Shown here piece by piece: positions 10,501 through 18,100 of a stretch of DNA of 64,000 nucleotides. The DNA comes from Bradyrhizobium sp. 170 (GTDB lineage Bacteria > Pseudomonadota > Alphaproteobacteria > Rhizobiales > Xanthobacteraceae). The stretch spans positions 5,518,001-5,582,000 of the forward strand of contig NZ_CP064703.1 of the NCBI RefSeq assembly GCF_023101085.1, in the 5' to 3' direction. The notes beneath the pieces are model-generated. The model was not told the DNA's origin, did no database searches, and saw nothing but the letters and a program-made list of their open reading frames with translations. Within the stretch, counting starts at the first letter, position 1; each line of letters starts with the position of its first letter. The position numbers and the translations under genes are program-made.

Positions 10501-12188
10501 AGGTCGGAACCGGTGACACCAAGACGGATCAGGCGCTGGGCAAGACGGTTGGCGCGACGATCAAGCTCGCCGTACGAGATGACGTCGGCACCGAAGACGA
10601 GGGCCGGCGCATCGGGCGTTTGCGCGGCAAAGCGGGCGACCGTCTGGTGCACGGGCGTGAACGGCGCCGCCGATCCGGCGTCAGCTTCGTTCCAGCTCCG
10701 GATTCTGGATAACTCCTGCTCGGAAAGCAGCGCGGTGCCGGCGATGGACTGCGACGAATCCTGAGCCATCGTCTTGAGGAGCGTGATCCAATGCGCCCCA
10801 AGGCGTTCGATCGTTGTCGCGTCGAACAAGGCCGTCGCATAGGTAAATATGGCGCGTAGCTCTCCTGACGGTCCCTCGTCGCTGTCGAGCGCCAGGTCGA
10901 ACTTCACGGTGTCGACATTGGCGTCGATTTTTTCGATCTGCAGACCCGTCAGGCCGAGCGAATTGTCCGATGCCCGGCGGCGCTGGTGATTGTAGAGAAC
11001 CTGGAAGAGAGGATTCTGGCTCAAACTTCGTTTCGGCTGCAATACCTCCAACAGCCGTTCGAACGGAAGATCCTGGTTCTCCTGGGCTTCGATCGTGGCT
11101 GCATGCACGGATGCGATGAAATCCGCGATCGTCGCGCGCCCGTCGAGCTGCGTGCGAAGCACCTGGGTATTGACGAACAGACCGATCATCCCCCGGGTCT
11201 CGTCCCGGTGGCGATTGGCGACCGGCACGCCGACGCCGATATCGGATTGGCCGGTGTAGCGATAGAGCAGCAGCTTGAAGCTCGCCAGCAGGACGACGAA
11301 CAGTGTTGTCTGGTGCTTGCGCGCCAGAGCGCGTAGGGCATCGGCAAGCGCCGGTTCAAGCTCCATGCGAACCGCAGCGCCGGCGAGGTCGGGAACCGCC
11401 GGCCGCGCCCGATCGATGGGAAGCTGCAGCACCGCCGGATCCTTGAGGCGAGCCGTCCAGTAGTCGACCTGCCGCTCGCCGTCGACCGCGCTCATCCACA
11501 GCCGCTGCCATTCGGCATAGTCGGCGTATTCAATATCGAGTTCCGGCAGCGCCGGCGCCTCGCCACGCGCAGCCACCGCATACAAGTGCCAGAATTCTTC
11601 GACCAGCACCCCCATCGACCAGCCGTCGGCCACGATATGGTGCAGGCTGACCACGACAAACTGGTGGTCTTCTTCCAGCGTCAGCAACGCGACACGCATG
11701 AGCGGGCCAACCTCGAGATCGAAGGGTCGTGCGGCTTCCTCGCGCGCCAGCAGGCGAGCCTGCTGTTCGCGATCACGGCCATCCACCTTGACGCGCCGCA
11801 GGTTGACCGGTTGCGGGTCGAGCAGGATCTGCTCGGCTTCCCTGCCCTCTTGCCGAAATACCGTGCGAAGCGCGCTGTGCCTGGTAACCAGCATGTCGAA
11901 CGCCTGCTGCATTGCATGCACATCGAGTTTGCCTCGCACTCGCACGGTCGCCGAGATGTTGTAGGTTGCGCTGCCCGGATCCATTCGCCACAGGAACCAG
12001 AGGCGCGACTGCGCAAAGGAAAGCGGCGCGCGCGTCCGCTCCTGGCGCGCAATCGGCAGCATGGCCAGATTGACGCCCTTGGCCGCTAGCTGCGTCAGGA
12101 AAGCGTGCTGCTTGTTCGCATCAAGGCGCATCAATCGCCGTGAGATATCGCGAAGCTGCTGCTTCTGCGTTGTGGCGGTTTCACTCAT
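1..12188 (-). CDS. Non-ribosomal peptide synthetase 3 (partial, 3' end outside window)
   Basis: Third NRPS of the assembly line; at least 4062 residues, with the 3' end beyond position 1. The ATG at 12188 overlaps the stop of the upstream NRPS (ATGAGTGA), implying translational coupling. Domains in approximate residues: C (40-470, HHIVADGWS near 183), A (500-1020), T (FFELGGDS near 1043), E (1100-1530, HHLVIDGVSW), C (1567-2010, HHHILLDGWS), A (2030-2540), T (near 2573), E (2620-3050), C (3080-3530), A (3550-4050), then the start of a T domain. Pocket residues read by eye: first A domain D-G-E-G-S-G-G-V-T, close to D-G-E pockets I recall for Lys/Orn-type residues; second D-V-W-H-F-G-R-I-N, weakly Ser-like; third D-I-L-Q-L-G-L-V-W, a Gly pocket. 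The two E domains imply D-residues at the first two positions. No termination domain is visible. Its last A domain is nearly identical in DNA to one in NRPS 2. Confidence 0.95.
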   Translation of the reverse strand, partial: MSETATTQKQQLRDISRRLMRLDANKQHAFLTQLAAKGVNLAMLPIARQERTRAPLSFAQSRLWFLWRMDPGSATYNISATVRVRGKLDVHAMQQAFDMLVTRHSALRTVFRQEGREAEQILLDPQPVNLRRVKVDGRDREQQARLLAREEAARPFDLEVGPLMRVALLTLEEDHQFVVVSLHHIVADGWSMGVLVEEFWHLYAVAARGEAPALPELDIEYADYAEWQRLWMSAVDGERQVDYWTARLKDPAVLQLPIDRARPAVPDLAGAAVRMELEPALADALRALARKHQTTLFVVLLASFKLLLYRYTGQSDIGVGVPVANRHRDETRGMIGLFVNTQVLRTQLDGRATIADFIASVHAATIEAQENQDLPFERLLEVLQPKRSLSQNPLFQVLYNHQRRRASDNSLGLTGLQIEKIDANVDTVKFDLALDSDEGPSGELRAIFTYATALFDATTIERLGAHWITLLKTMAQDSSQSIAGTALLSEQELSRIRSWNEADAGSAAPFTPVHQTVARFAAQTPDAPALVFGADVISYGELDRRANRLAQRLIRLGVTGSDLVGLSARRSPSLIVALLAVLKAGAAYLPLDPEHPVKRQLDTMRDAGVRFVLIDAAGAVLTSQEAGVEVISLDAVDLDQEPESDPAIAVGAQSLAYVIYTSGSTGMPKGVAVEHGPFAMHCEVTAGLYDMDRHSRELHFLSFTFDGAHERLWTALTCGAALVMRDENLWSAEQTLDIMRKQRVTNAGFPPAYLQQLADFAAWRGDPPPVSLYSFGGEAMPKAGFDKVKRALKPRTLINGYGPTETVVTPLVWKVDASEEIEGSYAPIGRPVGRRSAYVLDADLNIVPVGVTGELFIGGEGLARGYWRRGALTAERFIPDPFGAPGMRLYRTGDLARWRADGVVEYVGRSDHQVKIRGFRIELGEIESWLMRQPGVQSAIVVARDAGATRQLVGYVCGEGALDETAMRTALSDGLPDYMVPARIVRLESLPLTAHGKVDREALPFPDMHAVTAAHVAPRTAVETTLAAIWAELLGQPLIGVDDNFFELGGDSIISLQMVGRARQAGLLIEPRDVFRHQTLQELALAARMERAMQDAEPEKDLAGSEHPLLPIQVRFFGEDAGERHHWNQAVLLMPQSRLEWGIVERAVAAVVAHHDALRLRFEEIDGVWRATYDAAPPVSELLWIRSGIRDAAEVTTLASAAQASLSLRGPLLRVVGMDLADGGQRLLISVHHLVIDGVSWRVLLEDFAAVYGQMEQGVASIALAPKSQSYASWAARLKAHAGSVELAAELAYWLERKPTTDLPCDDDHGDVDRVSDGEEILLTFDAGLTTRLLKEAPSAYRTHVNDLLLAALSRAVSCWSGIDDVLVELEGHGREDIFAGAEISRTVGWFTTAFPVRLPAGSSDDAALIKAVKEELRAIPARGLGYGVLRYLGTEEQRHVLSSVSEPRIVFNYLGQFDASLGEGAPFKLAPEGAGAARSASAPLGRWLSINGQVRDGLLRLSFSFGRRRYRRATVERLAEHYADALRELVDHCTGGARGITPSDVELSGLNQADLDILCATIDCREIEDIYPLSPMQQGMLFHALRDGESGNYVNQVGLEVRGLDPGRLRAAWQEVSARHAVLRTGFAWRELSGPAQQVVYRHVALPFVEEDWREQATTMDRSELEAALARASQAERAQGFDLSHSPLQRVRLIRLGEGRHWLIWTHHHILLDGWSSARLIAEILQHERGGRLPAVQGRYRDYIGWLQRQDRDASAAFWRTALADLDEPTFLADALGGTSSHDTSGHGSLDLLLTSDLTARLQAFARRERMTLNTLLQGAWAQLLRRHTGQRVVCFGATVSGRPAEIAGSEEMVGLFINTLPVVDQANPQAEMGAWLRDLQERNIDLRDHGRMPLYEIQRLAGRSGRPLFDSILVFENYPIDQALRGENESGTRFGRVEQVSITNYALTVAVFAKADGINLGFRYDRGRFDEDQIRYLQACLSHLLAQIVTDAAAPLGELRGLDIDETRQVLGWSGGATELGKIPDFDGGIVAQIEARAAGSPSAIALVFGDQQVSYGDLNARANRLARQLRDRGIGRDQLVGVALERSVELIVGVLAVLKAGGGYLPLDPDYPPDRLLHMLRDSGARLILTQGRLLERLAPVIAEAAAEAWTIDVGNEAGAGEPASNLDIAVHPDSLAYVMYTSGSTGMPKGVACSHGALAARLGWMQAEYRLDAGETLLQKTPFSFDVSVWEILWPLAAGARLAIAAPGAHREPRLLIDAVIAHDVTTLHFVPPMLEHFIAEPEAKRCATLKRLFAGGEALSAELKARVLAAFPDVRFDNRYGPTEALINATFWTCRDDGTARVPIGRPIPGTAIRILDTELNMVPAGVTGELFIGGVGLARGYWQRQGLTAERFIPDPFGGPGERLYRTGDLARWRSDGAIEYVGRSDHQIKIRGFRIELGEIEARLLEQPGVRSAVVVAREVGAGRQLVGYVSGANELDGTALRTALSSVLPDYMLPSRIVTLERLPLAPNGKVDRRALPAPGHATYTGSEHQAPGTPAEIALAAIWAELLGRPVVGLADNFFELGGDSIISLQMVSRARRAGYLIEPRDVFQYQTLEALALAARAEQQSAPRADQGLVSGSHPLLPIQTRFFADDVGERDHWNQAVLLRPKDRLDWEISGRAIAAVLSHHDALRLRFQVRDGVWRAEHGAAPAAAELLWVRSAADGEAVTALASSAQASLSLSGGPLLRAVGIDVADGSQRLLIVIHHLVVDGVSWRVLLEDIAAAYSQLAQGDTVVLPPKSHAYALWGARLHAYAGSSELAAELPYWVERDGGLGFPCDDDHGGTDCVAEADEVSLSFDAELTQRLLTDAPSAYRTQINDLLLAGLTRAVWRWSGLDDVLVELEGHGREDLFGDIDISRTVGWFTTAFPVRLVGGSQNPSSLIKTVKEELRAIPGRGLGYGVLRYLGSEEQRAALSGVAEPKITFNYLGQIDGGAGEAELFAMAPESAGPSRDASSPLRRWLSVNGTVREGQLRLSFGFGRKRYRRETIERLAGLYDAALRELVEHCTSGACGLTPSDVALSGLSQTDLDRLELDWRQIEDVYPLSPMQQGMLFHAMHDGENGLYVNQVAAEIHGLDAGKLRLAWQAVSDRHAVLRTGFVWRDLSGPAQQVVYRHAQVPFVEEDWRARVVVLAQSELDAALTDASRQERLEGFDLSRPPLQRVRLIRLGQDRHWLIWTHHHILLDGWSSARLIAEVLQYGGDGRLPALQRRYRDYIGWLQNQDRDAAATFWRAAMAERGEPGFLSDGSAERSSGETSGHGALALELDAALTGRLQQFAARERVTLNTLVQAAWAQMLRQHTGQGTVCFGVTVSGRPSELAGSEDMVGLFINTLPVVDGVAPQQKIGAWLRELQDRNLTMREYGWTPLYEIQRLAGRPGRPLFDSILVFENYPVDNALKEKNQRVRVGETRIVETSNYPLFASVGLDERLRLVFNYQRKHFDEAQVARLQAAFVRLLEALSADADRPVGMIAASDPADDALLSRMNNTRRDQPRRGIVEQFEEQVRQSPDAVALVVGDEELSYGELNSRANRLVRGLRDYGVATDVVVGLALDRGVGMMVALLAVLKAGGAYLPLDPEYPPERLAHMLRDSGTALVLTQTSLLEQFAPVLKETGAEAWLLDEADGGEGRDTGNLDVAVHPESLAYVVYTSGSTGLPKGVMVRHDAVTNFLATMAERPGITPRDRVLGLTSLSFDIAVLELWLPLTLGARVVLADRAAAHDPSRLKAMVATQGVTMIQATPSTWRMLLDHDGPSLPTSCRVLCGGEALAPDLARRLVAQAGEVWNLYGPTETTVWSARHRLDARDDRPVLGGPIGNTTLHILDNDLNLAPIGVAGELYIGGDGLARGYWQRGALTAERFILDPFGTSGARLYRTGDVARWRADGVIEYIGRSDHQVKIRGFRIELGEIEARLMAQAAVRSAVVVAREVGAGRQLVGYVSGGASLDGSTLKTALSSVLPDYMVPARIVVLDRLPLTPNGKIDRKALPAPDQLAALAEHVAPRTPVEAALAAIWGDLLR

Positions 12189-15100
12189 CGGAAAGTTCGA
12201 CTTCCTTCAACATGTCGAGCATCGCGGCGATATCGTCGCTGCGCTTGTCGACCTGAATCTCCGGGGCGAGACCAGCGGCCATCGTTTCGATGGTCGTCAT
12301 TTCAAACAGGCGGTGCAGCGGCAGGTCGTGGCCGAGATCGCGCTTGATGCGGCTGATGAGCTGGACGGCGGTGAGAGAGTCCCCGCCGAGTTCGAAGAAG
12401 TTGTCGGTGACGCCGATGTTGGGCTGGCGCAGCAGGTCGGCCCAGATCGCGGCCAGCGCCACCTCGACCGGCGTGCGCGGCGCCACATGCTCGGCCAAAG
12501 CGGCGAGTTGATCCGGCGCCGGCAGCGCCTTGCGGTCGATCTTGCCGTTCGGCGTCAGCGGCAGCCGGTCCAGCACCACGATCCGCGCCGGAACCATGTA
12601 GTCCGGCAGCACCGATGACAGCGCGGTCTTTAGCGTCGATCCATCCAACGATGCCCCACCGCTGACATAACCTACGAGTTGACGGCCTGCACCGACTTCG
12701 CGCGCCACCACCACGGCCGACCGCACGGCGGCCTGCGCCATCAGCCGCGCCTCGATCTCGCCGAGTTCAATGCGAAAGCCGCGGATCTTCACCTGGTGAT
12801 CCGAGCGGCCGATATATTCGATCACGCCATCGGCGCGCCACCGCGCCACGTCGCCGGTGCGGTACAGCCGCGCGCCCGGTGGGCCGAACGGATCGGGAAT
12901 AAAACGTTCCGCCGTCAGCGCGCCGCGCTGCCAATAGCCCCGCGCCAGCCCGTCGCCGCCGATATAAAGTTCGCCCGCAACCCCGATCGGCGCGAGGTTA
13001 AGGTCGTTGTCCAGGATATGCAGCGTGGTGTTGCCGATCGGTCCGCCCAGCACCGGACGGTCGTCCCGCGCATCGAGGCGATGACGCGCCGACCACACCG
13101 TGGTCTCGCTCGGGCCGTACAGGTTCCACACCTCGCCGGCCTGCGCCACCAGCCGCCGCGCCAGATCCGGCGCCAGCGCCTCGCCGCCGCACAGCACGCG
13201 GCAGCTTATCGGGAGCGATGGGCCATCGTGATCGAGCAGCATCCGCCAGGTCGACGGCGTCGCCTGGATCATGGTTACACCCTGAGTTGCCACCATGGCT
13301 TTGAGCCGCGATGGATCATGTGCGGCCGCGCGATCCGCCAGCACCACGCGCGCCCCCAGAGTGAGCGGCAGCCACAGCTCCAGCACCGCAATGTCGAACG
13401 ACAGCGAGGTCAGGCCGAGCACCCGGTCGCGTGGAGTGATTCCCGGTCGCTCCGCCATCGTCGCCAAAAAGTTCGTCACCGCGTCGTGGCGGACCATCAC
13501 GCCCTTGGGCAGGCCGGTCGAACCTGAGGTGTAGATCACATAGGCCAGGCTCTCGGGGTGAACAGCGACGTCGAGATTGCCGTCGTCCCTCTCCTGCGCC
13601 TCGTCGAGCAGCCACGCCTCGGCGCCCGTCTCCTTCAGCACCGGAGCGAACTGCTCCAGTAGCGAAGTCTGCGTCAGCACCAGCGCCGCACCGCTGTCGC
13701 GCAGCATGTGCGCAAGCCGCTCCGGCGGGTAGTCCGGATCGAGCGGCAGATACGCCCCGCCCGCCTTCAGCACCGCCAGCAGCGCCACCATCATCCCGAC
13801 GCCGCGATCCAGCGCCAGCCCCACCACCACGTCCGTCCCGACACCGTAATCCCGCAACCCCCGCGCCAGCCTGTTGGCCCGCCGGTTCAACTCGCCATAA
13901 CTCAGCTCCGCATCGCCAAACACCAGCGCCACAGCATCAGGGAACCGGCGAACTTGTTCTTCGAACTGCTCATGGAAGCAGCGATCTCGTGGATATCGGG
14001 CAAGCGTCCGATTCCAGGTCTCAAGTAGAAGCTCGCGTTCCTCCGGCGGCAGGATGTCGACTTGCCGCACGAGAGCGTGCGGTCGTCGCTCCAGATTCTC
14101 GGCCAGTTGCTCGAGCGCATGCTGCATCAAGGCGCAGACGCGATCGGGTGACAGCGGATGGACCACTTGCGCTGTCAAACCCAGCGCCTGACCGCAATCC
14201 TCGACCGACAACATCAGGGGATAATTGGTGCGCTCTTCGCCGCCGAGCCATTCAATACCGTCCACACCTGCGGCGGTCTCACCCGCAGACGAGTTGGTCG
14301 GCATGGCGTTGTGACGATAGTTCAGGATCGAGCTGAACAAGGGGGCCGGCGTCGCGACACCGCTGCATCGTTGCGCAAGCGCCAGCGAAGCATGTTCGTG
14401 CGAGATCAGTTCGGCGAGCCGAGCATGCGCATGGCGAGCGCCGTCTTCGACCGCAGCGTCATCGAGATCGAGCCGTAGCGGCAATGTATTGATGAACAAT
14501 CCCATGGTGCGATCGCCACCGGTGCCGGCATGCATGCGGCCGAACAGCACCGTGCCGAACACGACCCGCTCGCGTCCGCTGCTCCGCGCCACCACCTGGC
14601 CCCAGGCGAGATGGCAGAGGCTGGCGAGGCCTACCCCCAGACGCCGCGCCTGAGCGCGCAGGCGCTCATTGAGCGATTGCGGCAGCGTTCGCCGGGCTTC
14701 CGCCACCCCACGGCCGTCGCCGTGCACCTTGTCCAGACCAAACGGAGTGGTCGGCTCATCGATATCCGACAGCATGTTCCGGAAAAAGCGCTCATGTTCG
14801 GCTGTAGCCTCCGAATCTCGCGTCTGGGCCACGAGATTTCGGAATGGATAGGGATGCGGCAGTTCATGACCACGCCCCGACAATATCTTCCGGACCTCGT
14901 CATGCATCACCTCAAGGGTGGAATGATCGCCGATCAGGTGGTGCAGCAACACCAATAGCAGCCAGCGCTCCTTGCCGGGATCGCGAGCCACCGCAAATCG
15001 CAACAGCGGCGCCTGGCCAAGATCGATCCCATTCCGTCGCGGGTCAAACCGCTGCGCAAGCTGTTCGTGCGCAGGACTTTTGACGTCCAGTTCAACTTCG

Positions 15101-18100
15101 GTGACAATCAAGGGAGCCTGTCGCCAGACCACCTGCGCCGGAGTGGACAGGCCCTCCCATTCAATGGAGGTACGAAGAATGTCGTGACGATCGATAACCT
15201 GCCGAACAGCCGCGAGATAGCGGTCGAGCAAGTCGCGGCTTGCAAACGCCATTTGGCCGACCAGCAAATAGGGATCGCCCTGCGCTGCCAGCAGGTGGTG
15301 AAACAGGATGCCGTCCTGAAGCGGCGACAATCCGTAAATGTCCTGGATGTTGGCAGCGCCACCGGGAACGCGGGCCGCGATGCTGTCGATGTCGGATTGC
15401 TCCAACGTGATCAGCGGCAACATTCCGGGCGTGATCGCCGCGGCCAGCATCGGGATCTGGTTGGCCGGGACTTCTGTCACCCCGTCGCCATCGAGGCTAG
15501 CGGCGAAATCAGCCAGCACCGGCTTGGCGAACAGCGTGCGCACATCCGCGCTGAGCGAATGCCGCTGCAACCGCTCCAGCAAGCGGACGGCAAGCAGCGA
15601 GTGGCCACCGAGCTCAAAGAAATGATCGTTACGTCCAATTCGATCTACGCCGAGCAGCTCGGTCCAGATCTTCGCAACAGTCTCCTCGATTTCACCTTCC
15701 GGCGTCTCATAACCACGACGCACGAAGGCATCATCCTCGGGCGCCGCCAGCGCCTGGCGATCGACCTTGCCGTTCGGCGTGAGCGGCAACGTGTCCAGGC
15801 GTACGAAAGCCGACGGCACCATATATTCGGGCAAGCGCGCGCGGAGGTGGCCGCGCATCGCAGCCGCGAAATCCCCACCGTCAAGCCCGGTGCTGTCGTC
15901 GTCCGCCGCCGGCACCACATAGGCAACCAGCCGCTGGTCACCACTGTGATCTTGACGCGCCAGCACCACCGCATCGGCCACACCGGCGTGTTCGTTCAGT
16001 CGAAACTCGATCTCGCCCAACTCAATACGGAAGCCGCGGATCTTGACCTGGTGATCATTGCGACCGAGAAACTCGACATTGCCATCCGGCAGATAACGTC
16101 CGAGATCGCCGGTGCGATACATTCGCGCGCCTGCGTCGCGGCTGAAGGGATCGAACAGGAATCGTTCCGCCGTCAGATCGGCGCGATTAAGATACCCGCG
16201 CGCGACCCCTGCTCCGCCGATGTAGATTTCGCCGGTCGCTCCGAGCGGAACGGGTGCGCCGAACCTGTCCAGCAGATAAATCCGTGTGTTCGGAAGCGGG
16301 CGGCCGATCGGGACGACGACGCCTTCACAACCCATCGGCCGCAGCCAAATTGTTGCACAGACGGTTGCCTCCGTCGGTCCATAGCCGTTGAAGACGGCCA
16401 CGTTTGAAGGCAAGCCCTTGAACAGTTCGGCCTTGGGCAACTCACCGGCAAGGACGAGCACCTGCAGCGATCCCAAGGTGTCGAGGTCCGTGCGTCCCTG
16501 CAGCAAGGCCGGCGGCAACGTCGCATGAGTAATGGCGTTGCGCGCCAGATAGTCGAGCAGCTCCGATGCATTGCGATGCTCTCGCGGACCGACGAGAAAC
16601 AATTCAGCCCCCGAGCACAGGGCCATGACGATTTCCCAGGTACTGGCGTCGAAGCTGAATGAAGCGAACTGAACGATGCGGCTGCGTGAGGAAACTTCTA
16701 ACAGCGCGCTCTGGGCCAGTGCCAGGTTCACCAACCCGCGATGCTCGACCATCACACCTTTTGGCGTGCCGGTAGAACCTGATGTGTAGATAATGTAGGC
16801 GAGGTGACTTGATGTCAGGTCCGCGACGTCTGGATTCGATTTCGACAACCCGGCGATGACCGACGCGCTCGTCTGCAGATCAACGATCTCGCACGTCGTG
16901 TTCGCGAGCGCCGCGCGGCCGGCATCATCGCAAATCAACAGCTTTGGTTTTGCATCATCGATAATCTGGCGCAGCCGTTCGGCCGGATAGGCAGGATCCA
17001 GCGGCAGATAAGCGCCACCCGCCTTGAGTACTGCCAGCAGGCTGACGACCATGGCAATCCCGCGTTCCAGGCAGATCGCGACGGGCTGATCCGGACCCGC
17101 ACCCAGTCCGATCAGATGGTGCGCGAGCTGATTGGCCCTTGCATCCAGTTCGCCATAACTCACGCGAAGGTCCTCGTGAACCAACGCAGTAGCTTCGGGC
17201 GCTTTTCGAACTTGTTCCGCGAACAATTCGTGGATGCAACGTTCGGACGGGTACGGCGTGGCGGTCCGGTTCCAGGTCCCCAGAAGGAGCTCACGCTCCT
17301 CGGCACCCATCACATCGATCCGGTCGACGAGTTGACCCGCGTCGGCGACCATGGCTCGCAGCAAGGCAAGCAGATAGCTCCGATGACGCCTGACGGTTGC
17401 CTCGTCAAACAGTGCGGTTGCGTAGTTCAAGGCTCCGATGATGCGGCCGTCGGTTTCGCTCACGTTGAGCTCAAGGTCGAACTTGACCTGGTGGAGCGGG
17501 ATATCGGCAATCTCGGCCTTGAGGCCCGGCAGCTCAAGTATTGCCGCCTCATTGTTCTGCCAGGCGAACACGACCTGAAACACCGGGGTATGATCCAGAC
17601 GCCGCGGCGGCTGAATGATCTCGACGACCTGCTCGAACGGCAGGTCCTGATGGTCCTGAGCCGCCAGCGCCGCGCCGCGCACGCGGCTCAACAACTCCGC
17701 TACATCAGGCTCCCCCGATAGATCCACGCGGAACGCCAGCATGTTGACGAAAAAGCCGACCAGACCTTCGATTTCACGCCTGTTGCGATTGGCCGTCGGC
17801 GTACCGATCACGACATCGCTCTGGCCGGAAAGCCTCGACAGCACGGCCGCCCATGCCGCCAGCACCGTCATGAATGCCGTCGTGCGATGAGATTGGTATA
17901 GGCGCTTGATGCCACGTGCAAGCTCGGTATCGATCTCGACCGGCAACGAAGCGCCGGCGAGAGACCTGATCGGCGGTCGCGGCCGATCGGTCGGCAACTC
18001 GAGCAACGCCGGAGCGCCCGCCAGCGTCTGCCGCCAATAATCGACTTGCCGCTGCAATCGTTCTCCCGCAAGCCACTGCCGTTGCCACGCGGCATAGTCC

